From the NCBI GenBank assembly GCA_964059195.1, contig CAXKWD010000006.1, positions 136,398,039-136,462,038 on the forward strand: a stretch of DNA of 64,000 bases, given 5' to 3'. This DNA is from Ectobius pallidus. Taxonomy: Eukaryota > Arthropoda > Insecta > Blattodea > Ectobiidae. Within the stretch, counting starts at the first letter, position 1; each line of letters begins with the position of its first letter. The notes under the pieces were generated by a model that was not told where the DNA came from, did not search any database, and was given only the letters and a program-made list of their open reading frames with translations. Made by a program: the position numbers and the translations under genes. This document shows positions 54,450-64,000 of this stretch, one piece after another.

Positions 54450-54830
54450 AGTTCTCTATCTCTAGCTTGCTGTATTCAAATAATGGCCTACAGTCTGTTC
54501 GGGACATCCACATGGACACAAGGGATTGTCCATTATTTTGAATTTTTCCATGACCAATCAGCAAGGACGTTATGTTTCCTGATATTGGAATTTTTTTTTT
54601 AATCTTTCTTTTAGACTAGATAAAAACTGTTATGTTATTGCACTATTGTTCGTTCTTTGCCACTCATTTTCCCACAAGGCAATACTTTCAGCGTGAAGTT
54701 CATACAAAATTATTGCACTTTACGGTACCCTACTGCAACTCACTGGTAAATTAGTGTTGTTTGCCGCCTGTTTCGCCAGTTGATCTGCCAGCTCGTTTCC
54801 CGGATTCCCGTCTGTCTTTCCATTTGTCTA
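54450..54830 (-). pseudogene. LINE C-terminal remnant (end of RNase H and Cys block)
   Basis: Minus-strand reading: GNPGNELADQLAKQAANNT (third catalytic Asp region of RNase H), then a WENEWQRTN stretch, then FKIMDNPLCPCGCPEQTVG with HYL. This is the same architecture as the LINE at 40630-41828 (NEMADKLAKEAA ... CSCLQEAQTVDHLL) but much diverged. Stops and frameshifts occur. Confidence 0.65.
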
Positions 54831-54960
54831 TCTGTCTGTCTCATTCCTGACAATCTGTCTGTCTGCCTTATTCCTGACAGTCTGTCTATCCGTACCTCAT
54901 TCTACCAGCATTTGTCCATCCGTTCATCCTCCCCTATCTGCTTATTTCCTCACCCGATTA
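54806..54960. repeat. Degenerate CTGT/TCTG simple repeat
   Basis: Pyrimidine-rich stretch with repeated CTGTCTGTC and CATTCCTGACA(A/G)TCTGTCT units at about 54840-54890. Confidence 0.7.
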
Positions 54961-55121
54961 TTTATTAACCTGCCTATAGATGTCTGTACATCTATCCAGC
55001 ATCCTATGTCTGTTTAAACATCTGCGTCTGTTTGTCTACCCATCAAACTCACTAATATCGCTACCTACTTTCGTAGTGTTACAGATTGGCAACTGAAATA
55101 CTGGTTGAAAAATCCTGTAGG

Positions 55122-55222
55122 CAGGGTTGGAATGTTTAAAACAAAACGTTTAAAACAAGTGTTTAAAACATGTTTAAAACAAGTGCTTGTGTTTTTGTAA
55201 GTTTGTTTAAAACGTTTTATAG

Positions 55223-55260
<38 letters not shown>

Positions 55261-55484
55261 CATATATACATACATGTATATAATGGGCCCTATACATTAA
55301 AATGGTTGTTTTAAACAAAATGAACAATTTAAACTTTTTTAAACAAACAACATTGTTGTAAACATAAAAACGTTTTAAAAAAAACACGTTTAAAACAACC
55401 AACATTGTTGTTCACATACAAAACGTTTTAAACAAAAAACAGTTTTTTTTTGTTCTTTAAAAAAACGTGTTTTTTCCAACCCTG
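55122..55484. mobile_element. hAT-like TTTAAAC element, short copy
   Basis: Ends CAGGGTTGGAA and TTCCAACCCTG are exact inverses. TGTAGG (6 bp) lies directly outside both ends (55116-55121 and 55485-55490), probably the remains of an 8-bp duplication. The interior matches 6316-7504 minus its nested insertions and holds an (AT)n run at about 55225-55256. Confidence 0.82.
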
Positions 55485-55490
55485 TGTAGG

Positions 55491-56766
55491 AAAGAGCAGA
55501 CTTTATTATAATATTCTAATCGATGAGTGATGGGTGCGATACGTGGATAAGCAATAAATGAATTCGCTGCAAACACAATAGAATGGGGAAATGAATTGAT
55601 AAAACGCGAGGCTATGCCATTAGCATTGCATGTTGTATGAATAAATCAAGCGGTAGCCGCAGTCTGAGTTGAGGATGCTGGATAATAAGTGCATACTGAA
55701 GCAGAAGTATCACTACAATTAAGGCCGCCTCTGCGAGAGATTGGTTTAATTGGACAATCTTTACTATAAAGTAAGAAAAAAAGGCAAATTGTTACTCAGC
55801 GAGAAAGAAGACACAACATACATAGTTAACACATATCACTTTGTGATTATTTCTACTAAAGCCAGCATCATTAAGTATTATAGACTGATAACAGATGTGT
55901 TCATTCCCCTTAAGGGTTCTACTTATTGTTCATAGGCTAAGTAAGAAAATAACAGCAAGCTGAAGATCTCTACCTAGGTAGCGACAATCCTTAAATTTCC
56001 TACATAACATGAGTTCTAATAATATACATAATATAATAATATAATATAATATGGTATATGGTATTGTACTTTAATTTTGAAATTTGTAAATGTTTTTTGT
56101 TTATTTGTGTATATTTGTATTTTTATTTGTATTTGTACATAAGTTTGTAAATGTAATTTAAATAAATAAATAAAATAAAAAATTAAGATGTGAAAAGAAA
56201 TTGTTCAAGGAAAGTAAATTATATTAGACAGAAGACAATACAAGGATTTTATTAAAAGGCAAGCTTTTTATACACATCGAAGCAATACACAAATGTAATG
56301 GCTACTTCCAGTCCTTTTGATGTTTAATATGTTGTTCTTCTTACTAAATTTTAAGTTGCATATATGTTTTTCTTCATACTTCACTTCTTGTAGCACTTGT
56401 TCAATATAAATGTATTAATTATTGTGGTCGCTGGTGACGCTGGCAGTTAAAAAGTGACCTTAAATAAATAAATTTAAAAAATGTATATTGTATATTCAGT
56501 ACTATAATCTTATACCAAGAGCCAAAACTTTTATCTGGGTAGAGGAAGTAAAGATGCAAGATTGGCTATAATATTAGTTATGTACATTTTTACAGGTATC
56601 AAAGAAACCCCGTGAACTTATCATATGCTCAAGTGACAATGAATGGCGAGAGAAGCCTGATTCAACATACGAACAGTTTTCTGGACGGAGTTAAGATAAT
56701 TCACTTCCCAATCAAACTCAGAAGCAACATCTAAATGTGAGTCACCTCTTGCACATTTTTATATTG
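55491..56766. other. Unassigned intronic sequence
   Basis: AT-rich, with an ATAAT-type run near 56025-56055. No supported feature. Confidence 0.35.
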
Positions 56767-56774
56767 TTTATAAT

Positions 56775-57531
56775 TAGGGCCCGGATTTTTAGGTTTTTAT
56801 AAAACTTTTTTTTGCCTTTTATTTCCGTGGAATAGCCCTTTTTAGGTTCTAAGCAAACGATTTTAGCCGTCTTAATAAAACACTAATATAACACCGAAAA
56901 TTATATTATAATTTTTGACACAGACCCTCCTATACTTCTCTGTCGTCGGTCGCCAACTTGTTTGAAAGTTGAAACGACAATGGATTACTTGCAGATTTCA
57001 AAGTATTGCAGACGACTCAAGTTTCATTTCCTGCGACGGCGAGATGACACCTTTTCGAGTTACAAAGACAAGTTACATATACAAGGTTAATTTCAGTGTG
57101 TTGTATAAATTTCTAAAAATATATAAATTCACAAATTAAATATGTGAAAATAAAATTATTTTCCTTTGCAGTAATTTGAAAATCTATTTAAAAATCGTGT
57201 TTTCAGCAAAAGTCCTCTTTAGCCTCTAGTTTTTCAGCAAAAGTTCTATTTAGCCCCTAGTTTTTCAGCTAAAGTCCTCTTTAGCCCCTTTCAGGCCCTG
57301 TAGTCCGATTTAGTCCCTTTTAGGCAGGCCCTGTAGTCCGATTTAGCCCTTTTAAAGTTCTATAAGATTCATATATTCGGAAGCTATTCATAGTCGCCGG
57401 TATTCATAGTCGGCGACTTAAGAACCGACTTTATAAAGCTGAACTTATTTGACAAGTCGACTCATATGTTTTTATGTTCTAATTATGAAGCTGGGGGAAA
57501 AATAAGTTAAAACCTTCAAAACCGGGCCCTA
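56775..57531. mobile_element. hAT-like MITE, TAGGGCC family, copy 2
   Basis: Left TAGGGCCCGGATTTTTAGG, right CCGGGCCCTA. Exact 8-bp duplication TTTATAAT at 56767-56774 and 57532-57539. The right half has repeats of the pattern CAGCAAAAGTCCTCTTTAGCC and TAGTCCGATTTAG. Non-coding. Related to 20755-21534 and, by its ends, to 61029-61750. Confidence 0.88.
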
Positions 57532-57539
57532 TTTATAAT

Positions 57540-58425
57540 ATGTACAGATTTACTGGTTTCGTAGAAGAGAATACTATGTTATTTTATCCACTCGCTCGTT
57601 TTTATTAATTTTACCAAAACGAATATCGAGAATAATAATTTTAAATTAACAACCAGAAATATTAAGCTAGTGGCAATTTTTAAGTAATGTTTCTACCTTG
57701 TAAGAAAGGTGGAGATAATTTTCTCGAAAGGGTTTTCCAAGGTAGAAACGTACAGAACAAAATTTCATCTGTAGATCATGATATAAATTATAGCGTTTCA
57801 GCGAAGTAAGACCGAAAGCCTGTCAATGCCGTTCTTTATTAATCTGCATTTTACTAGTGAAACAATCATTAACTTTTCACTGCTCCTGACGTATATATGC
57901 GTCACCACAAAAGCATAGATATTGCATTAATGGACTAGTATTTTATGTTACATTACGAAAATTTTTATCTACGAATAGAATTGCCATTCATGAAAACCAT
58001 ACTTTCCATTAAAATTGGTTATATTGATTTCAAACTTATAAACCCGCTGATATCACGTGATGGATGGTTATATTAGTATAAATTCAGATCAGAAATGGTT
58101 AAATCCCTCTCGTTCATCAGTATTTTACTTGAGTATTTTACGTTATCTTCCTCGAAAATACATGCTTGAGGATTTAAGACAAAGTAAAACAAATTGTACA
58201 ATTTACGAGAATACGCTCCTGAGACTGAACACACAGGCCTACAACAAGGCTTAATCGCTATTTTCTCAGTATACAGACATTTTTCTTAGAGCAGTGGTGT
58301 TCCATCTTTTTCCTCACCTCGTATCCCTATTAACACTTAACTCGAATGCGTACCCCGAAATTGTTTTGAGGGTAACTGCAATTTGTGCATACTTATTAGA
58401 CTATTTTATTTTTCTGCTTTACCCC
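57540..58425. other. Unassigned sequence with a truncated hAT-type end
   Basis: At 58291 the sequence CAGTGGTGTTCCATC, followed by CTCGTATCCC and CGTACCCCG, resembles a decayed hAT MITE of the CAGTGGTTCCCAA type; its other end is not seen. Confidence 0.35.
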
Positions 58426-58427
58426 TC

Positions 58428-58527
58428 TCTATCTGCCTATGGTAGATGACGCAGTGGTCCGGTGGTAGGACAAGTCCCTTCAGGGATGTAGCGCCAGAGA
58501 GTTTAGTTTAGTTTACTTTAGTTTAGG
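58428..58527 (+). mobile_element. 3' fragment of the CATGCCCCCC SINE family
   Basis: TGCCTATGGTAGATGACGCA, then GGTGGTAGGACAAGTCCC and a tail of TTTAGTTTAG repeats, matching the 3' part of 28310-28612 and all of 34815-34932. Confidence 0.75.
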
Positions 58528-60545
58528 GACTTACAACGCAAGTAAGGTAGGTAACGAAACTTTGATCTCTTGTATTGGAGAATGGACATCATATTAATGA
58601 ATTAAAAGAAAATGGTTATTACATTTAAATTTAATTGATCGAGATAAACCTCTAAAAAAGTCATTGAACAATTATACTTTTGAAATTTAATTATTGCATT
58701 TGATTTCCGAAATCGAGAAATTTACTGATATGAATTCACAATTAGGTGGTATTATTTCAATGGATATGCAATATTCTTCACTTGAACCCAGCGTATCTAA
58801 ACATATTACGAAATGAAAAGTAGAGCACGGGAAATCAGCACTCAGCACTACCCTCTGTGTGAACTTTCAGAGAGAGGAAAGAGGATATATTTCTGCAGTC
58901 CCATTTTACGGCAGTGATCTCAAATGGAGCTTGATACATGAAAACCAATTTACTAGACTCCATATCTTCTTGTAACAGTCTTAAAATTTACAGCCACAGC
59001 TATGAGGTTTGCTTTAGGTGACCTCTTACATTTAGGCTATGGGCTATGTGATTACTATCCTTGCACTTGGGCTAACAGATACAAGTAGGAAATGCTTCAT
59101 TAAAGCCCAATTCCGTTTCAAAATTCCCTTTAAAGTAACACGTCAATTACGACAAATTCTGATTTGCTTTATGTCTGTGAATAAACGTTATAGATGACAA
59201 TGCTAAATTAACAACATTTTCATGATTTATTTATTTATTTATTTATTTATAATTGTTTACTCCAATCACAGGTGCCAGAGACAAAGCTTAACGTATATAA
59301 AGAACAGAAATCATACATATAAAATACAAAGTAAGAAATTAGATAATTAAGAATGTTTTGCATACGGTCCATAGGGGTGAAGTTTCCACACTTTTATGGA
59401 GTCTTTAATGATGCTGATCAATTACTCCGTTATCTCATTACTCACTCCCAGGTGTTTTCAAAACTAGGCCGTAAAGTGGGAAACAGAACCCAGTGCGCCA
59501 AACATCAATCCTTGTACTGCGATTTAAATTTTGAACCATTTTTAGAGAGCATTATATTGTGACAAAAATAGCGGCATTAAGGACTAACTTTGTGAAACGT
59601 TGTGATGTTATCTTTGTCTGCCGTTGCAGACCATAACAACATGAACAATATGTACATAAATTATTTATTTTCAAAACTTCCAAATGGTTTTGGGTCAGTA
59701 TTGAAAATTTGTAAGTGACAATCAAGGCAGCTCTCTCTTAAAAACATTGATGACAGGTGTAAACAATATAGCTCTCGGCGTATAAGCAGATAACGAAAAA
59801 GAGAAAGATGGTGGTAAAACTAGAGAAAGAGAAAGAGAAAGCGAAAGGTGAAGAGAAAATATAGAATATGGAGAGTTAAAAAGAGAGAAAATTTGAAACA
59901 GCATGAGAAAGAGTGAAAAAACAGAAGACAAGGTATGGCGAAAGATAGAGAGAAATAGAAATACATAAAGAGGGAGAACAGTCTTCACTCCGTTTGCGAT
60001 AATATAGAAAATTTATTTGTTATTTTTTCGCCTAGATATTGGTTAGCATTTTGCGATTTTCTGTTGCCCAATAACATGTTCTGAATAATGAACTAATCAG
60101 TGTGGTCCAACTGTTTTCGGGTGAAGGGTCAGATGACACTTTCAAAATTAATTCGTGGGCCGGAATAAGAATTATATTAATATAAATAAATTTTTGCACT
60201 CCTTAGCTAGTAAGTGGTACTTACGAACTTTGTTTACATGGAACGTAAGTTGACATTCCCACACAGTCTTGTTGCTAAGGCCGGTTGCGATGAGGTTAAA
60301 ACACTTACGGTCCAAGCGCTACGTCATAATTCATTACGATACACTTCATAATACAGGCCTTTATGGCCACGGCCCCCAGGACAAATATTCGGTTCCCATA
60401 ACAACAAACACATGCGAATCACTTTCTGAAATAAACATCTATTTTCAAGAATGTATTTACATAATATTTTCAGGTAATATCACAATTAATATAATTAAAT
60501 TGATATAAATAATCATCGTGCAAAAAATAGCATGCAACACACGGG
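58528..60545. other. Unassigned sequence; purine-rich tract; truncated hAT-type end
   Basis: A GA-rich tract runs from about 59805 to 59960 (GAGAAAGAGAAAG). A TTTA run lies near 59228-59250. At 60098 CAGTGTGGTCCAACTGTTTT resembles a hAT MITE left end whose partner is missing. No genes recognised. Confidence 0.4.
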
Positions 60546-60640
60546 CCGTAAAGGCATTTACGGGTCTCGAAAACTTAAAAACCCGAGGCGCAGCCGAGGG
60601 TTTTCAATCTGTTTCCTCGACCCGTAAACGTGCCTTACGG
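60546..60640. repeat. Small foldback repeat
   Basis: CCGTAAAGGCATTTACGGGTC at the left is the near complement of the right end (GACCCGTAAACGTGCCTTACGG region). The spacer includes AACCCGAGGCGCAGCCGAGG. It is GC-rich in an AT-rich setting and about 95 bp long. Flanking duplications not clear. Confidence 0.55.
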
Positions 60641-60772
60641 CACTTGTATCGCAATATACTATATTAGAAAATGGGGAGAAATGTGATAAACCAATCAAAC
60701 TAGAGTGTCTTATAGGCCTATTTTACAAACAATTAATACAATAACAACAATCACATATACTTAATGAGACAA

Positions 60773-61023
60773 TTAAGTTAGGCCTACGTGTTGGTTTACT
60801 ACAGATTCAATATCTACTTTCATTTCGGTAATGGCAAACCGCAGTGACGATTTCAGTAAATATTGTGACAACTTGTTTCTCTTCTTAATTTTTAGCCATT
60901 TCATGGAAGAAAATGCACACCCACATATGTACTGCCAAATGTGGATTGTATTTTCAAAGCACAATTTCGCCATGTTTGGATACGGCTCCTTGCATTGCAT
61001 TTTGATTAAAAATCCGGGCTCTA
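60773..61023 (-). pseudogene. hAT transposase C-terminus next to a hAT-type end
   Basis: The minus-strand frame from about 61003 to 60773 reads YPNMAKLCFENTIHIW, CGCAFSSMKWLKIKKRNKL, SLRFAITEMKVDIESVV. This corresponds to the end of ZBED/GTF2IRD2-like hAT transposases (CE--FS-M--IK-KKRN-L---DLR-A). Immediately upstream lies AAAAATCCGGGCTCTA at 61008-61023, an end like that of the TAGGGCC MITEs. So this may be a deletion derivative of the autonomous source of those MITEs. Confidence 0.6.
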
Positions 61024-61028
61024 ATAAT

Positions 61029-61750
61029 TAGACTTCGGATTTTAGGTAAAAACCTATTTTAATCCTTAAGTGATATATGGACGAAAACTTGTATATGCAT
61101 GTTTCATAAATGACTATGCCTGAAACTGATACTTTTATAGGACCTAAAACAGCCTATTTTTACGTTAGAGCCTAATTTTGCCTTTTTGCTTCTTTTTCCT
61201 CTAAAGTTCAAAATAAGTTACTTATTGTTATAAATTCTAGCATTTATTTTCAGTTCGTACTAAATTTTTAGCTCGGAATGTGCAGTACATGACATACATT
61301 TGCGACGTGGTAAAATAGTAAGAAATGTTTCGTCTTCAGTAGAAAAATTCCTTGGAATTCCAAAGAAAATGTAGTGTTTTTACAGATATATATATATACT
61401 CCTCTGAATCACTGAGGGATACAAGGGGTTGAATATGCTAGCGTGCGTAGCTTTTGGGCGAAGGGTTTAAGTTTTCACTGTTATGGTAGTAATACAGTCC
61501 CTAGTAATAGGTCTATATAATTCTGTGTACCATAGGCCTATCTATATCTGTGTTTTATCATGATTGTTGATTAATGCTGACTTCAATAAATATAATATTC
61601 CGCATTGCAATTGAGATATTTCAGAAAACTGTCAACTTAATGATTTTATAAGAGACTATTTTACGATTTTTAGAACCTATTTTACAATTTTTAGAGCCTA
61701 CTTTAGGTACCTAAAACAGCATTTTTAGCGACCTAAAAGTCCGAAGTCTA
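61029..61750. mobile_element. hAT-like MITE near the 5' splice site
   Basis: Ends TAGACTTCGGATTTTAGG and its complement (CCTAAAAGTCCGAAGTCTA). Exact 8-bp duplication CTAATAAT (61021-61028 and 61751-61758). It ends 30 bp from the last base of the 61781-61910 exon, within the first bases of the 53-kb intron. Non-coding. Confidence 0.9.
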
Positions 61751-61780
61751 CTAATAATATCTGTTGGGCCCTTAACTTAC

Positions 61781-61910
61781 CGTCCACAGAGTTGAACTCA
61801 GTGTCAGAGGTGTTCCAGTTCGTTGAGACATCGATACCACCTTCTGGCTGCTTGCTTTCAAATACGTCTGCGTTGGGGTTGAGGGCTGCGCCACTGAGAC
61901 TAGGAGTCAC
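61781..61910 (-). CDS. Internal exon of a host gene, probable LARP4/4B, with PAM2-like motif
   Basis: A 130-bp exon on the minus strand between acceptor TTTTATTTTTCCAG and donor GTAAGT. It is open in one frame over 43 codons plus one nucleotide: VTPSLSGAALNPNADVFES, then GGIDVSTNWNTSDTEFNSVD. LNPNADVF fits the PAM2 pattern (L-N-x-x-A-x-x-F) that binds the MLLE domain of poly(A)-binding protein. Human LARP4 and LARP4B have a variant of it near the N-terminus (LNPNAKVW, LNPNAEVW), preceded like here by a Val-Thr/Ser context. Phase agrees with the exon at 8376-8481. The La module itself would lie further downstream, outside this window. Confidence 0.72.
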
Positions 61911-63037
61911 CTGGAAAAATAAAATGTAAAATGTCTTACCTATATTAAATTTGCATGCAACTTGTTATGGGAAAAAAAGTTCTGAACCTGGAAAGATATC
62001 ATAACAGCATAATGCTCAGCTCGGAGTACAAACAATTCACATTTGCCTGGACTCACAAAACATACGATTAACTAGTCAATTAGTAAGACAAATTTTAATG
62101 TACAAAATAGTATTTCAAAGTAAAAACCATTTAAGGAGAAAAATATGCCATAATGTTAACATGTCAGAACAAAACAAAATCAGTGTTTTTACCCAGCGTT
62201 TTGTAGTAAAATAACATAGCATTCCTAGTTTACTTAAAAACATTCGAGACATAGGAGTTGCAAACTATGATCAACATAATAACAGAGTTTTATGAGAGAC
62301 GAGCTGATAGTAACCACGGCCCGGAAGTATATGAAAGATCATATTTTTAACGACGCACTCGTATTAAGATGTGAGCAAGACATAAAAGAAATAACAGAAA
62401 ATTATGGTTTCATTTTGCATATTCTTTCATATTTTGTTAGTTTTCGATAATGCATCATGTTTGCTTGATATTAAAATATATGTGCATATTTAATTAACTT
62501 GTCACATTCTTAATGGCATAGGCCTATTTCTAATACATTTTAAATATTGTGCATATCTCTGCCAATTCAAACATTTACAGCATAATTGGCTATGTGAATG
62601 TTTTGAGAACAGACTGTAGTATAATTGACAGTACATAGCCTAATGTTCTCGGAACTGATTATATAATATTAAAGGGTATTTTCACTTCTTTAGTTTTCAA
62701 TTTACCAAAATATATTGCATTGACCATGGTTCTTGGTTCTAAAAAACTAGTTAAAATAATAAAATATTGATTAGCTTGGTTATGTTCTTCTTCTGTAGTT
62801 CTTTAAATACATTTCGGCAATTAAAATACCATCTTCAGTCCGTTTATATGAAGACGGAAAACGTCCTGTTCCTTTGAGCACAGGTTATGTACGGGTGATG
62901 TATATTTACTGATATTAACTTATTACGATATATATATGTGTGTGTGTGTGTGTTTGTGCGTGTGTGAAACAAGAATAAATCTCATTTCTGTATAGAAAAT
63001 GTTAAGCTTTGGTTAGACTTCTTTTAATATATGATTG
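61911..63037. other. Upstream intron of the host gene; (TG)n run
   Basis: AT-rich, no features other than a TG dinucleotide run at about 62937-62953 preceded by ATATAT. Repeated ATAGGCCTAT palindromes occur. Confidence 0.4.
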
Positions 63038-63045
63038 AATTAGTC

Positions 63046-63702
63046 CAGTGGTTCCCAAACTTTTCAGTCTGCGGACCCCTTGAAAAAAATTAAAATTTCG
63101 CGGACCCCCTCTGGGTTTTGAAAAAAAAACTAAATAAATACTTTGATTCAAATGTATTAAATTCAATAGACAAAATAACAATATCAATGGCTGCTCAGCG
63201 CCGATAATAATATTTCACAATGAAATAATACCCTTGCACCAAACATATTTTACAATTATAAAAAACGCCGTATATAAGTCAACAGAACATTTCACAATTT
63301 TAAAAACCAAATAAACATTTCATAATAAAAAAAAACCCTTACACCATAGGCTATAATTATAATATTTCACAATTATAAAAAAACGTTGTATTATAACTTA
63401 AAACATGGCTTAATTGATGCAGGAAAATTCCCTTGCACCAACACTGTTCTTTTCATAACTAACAAAATATCTGAAAGTCATAAAAACAGATTCTTGGGTT
63501 CACCTAAAACCCCTACTTTCCAGGCGGGTTGGAGAGGGGTACTCGTGCGCGGCCTGTTCTACCGTTTTCCCAACAGAGTTTACTCCTTAATGTGAACAGT
63601 GAAGCTGCTTTAGAAGATATGTAATTTGAGAAAATTACGAGATATCCCATTTCTTCTTGAACCGCCTGCGGACCCCCTGAAACACCATTTTGGGAATCAC
63701 TG
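63046..63702. mobile_element. hAT MITE, CAGTGGTTCCCAA family
   Basis: Left CAGTGGTTCCCAAACTTTTC, right TTTTGGGAATCACTG. Exact 8-bp duplication AATTAGTC (63038-63045 and 63703-63710). GCGGACCCCCT occurs near both ends in opposite orientation. The interior has repeats of CATTTCACAATTATAAAAA and CCCTTGCACCAA. Non-coding. Confidence 0.9.
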
Positions 63703-63710
63703 AATTAGTC

Positions 63711-64000
63711 TATATATTCTTACATGAAATACCTCAGTTTCCTCTACTGGGAGTCGAAGCGATGAGCTATCCTCTACAGGAAAATAAACTTTACCAAAAC
63801 ACTCTTCGGTAATGAAACCTCCACTTGTAAGCCTTATAGTTACTCCTTGTCGGGGGTAACAGGACGCCTTTCATCCATCCATTCGCTGTGTCCCCTGCAA
63901 TGATGATGCCAGGCTTCTTCTCCGACAGCCGTGTACTGCGTGTTATCTAAACAATATCCGCAAGGCGCTATTTATCATATTCAGTGCTATTGAGATGTAG
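63711..64000. other. Unassigned intronic sequence
   Basis: No exon, repeat end or RNA gene recognised. Confidence 0.4.

Larger units (their letters stand above)
8482..61780 (-). other. 53.3-kb intron between the two host exons
   Basis: Bounded on the minus strand by donor GTAAGT at 61780-61775 and acceptor TTGTTGCAG ending at 8482, 53,299 bp in total. Nearly all recognisable content is mobile DNA. No other exon compatible with the 1+2 phase was identified, although small cassette exons could be missed by eye. Confidence 0.65.

Noticed and set aside
59722..59988. 88-codon Ser/Leu/Phe-rich open frame
   Set aside because: Arises from the GA-rich tract read on the opposite strand; hydrophobic simple-sequence product with no family match.

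Overview
The window looks like nuclear DNA of an arthropod, most likely an insect with a large genome. It is AT-rich, has spliced host exons, and is full of insect-type transposons (BEL/Pao, Tc1/mariner, hAT, Sola-like, several LINE families, tRNA-derived SINEs). The palindrome AGGCCT, usually as TAGGCCTA, recurs far above expectation. The species cannot be fixed from the sequence alone.

Host gene: two minus-strand exons frame almost everything. Exon 61781-61910 and exon 8376-8481 have canonical splice sites and join in phase (1 nt + 2 nt making a Gly codon). Together they encode about 78 residues that include a PAM2-like LNPNADVF motif. The best guess is an La-related protein 4/4B (LARP4) gene. 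The intron between them is 53,299 bp and consists largely of nested mobile DNA. A CpG-rich segment at about 45948-46140 with a strong donor site could be an alternative first exon or promoter.

1-8375 (next intron): a BEL/Pao LTR retrotransposon (729-6194) with seemingly identical 1048-bp LTRs and a perfect 5-bp target duplication sits in a LINE tail. It keeps gag and protease and has lost most of pol, yet stays open for 906 codons. A hAT-like element (6316-7504) carrying a SINE and a second, inverted LINE tail follow.

8482-31061: a palindromic mariner-end MITE, two elements with GGGT ends and 4-bp target duplications (11343-14330, 14847-16110), a mariner copy with one nonsense codon (19336-20675), several small hAT-like MITEs, LINE fragments, and a region carrying five exact copies of a 14-bp motif.

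31066-44596: the centrepiece is a six-level nest. A Sola-like DNA transposon with an intact 824-codon transposase holds a hAT element. That hAT holds a palindromic mariner MITE, which is split by a second copy of the same hAT family. The inner hAT carries its own copy of the MITE plus a 5'-truncated LINE. Each step is marked by its own target-site duplication (TATA, ATTAAGTG, TA, GTCATTGG, TA, a 13-bp repeat). Both hAT copies carry a nine-unit internal satellite.

44601-64000: a composite inverted-repeat element (50519-52391), degraded hAT and LINE coding remnants, and clean hAT-type MITEs with 8-bp duplications, one ending 30 bp from the 5' splice site of the upstream exon.

No bacterial-type operons, CRISPR arrays or rRNA genes were seen. 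LTR identity and repeat boundaries were judged by eye. Family names beyond the stated sequence evidence are inference.
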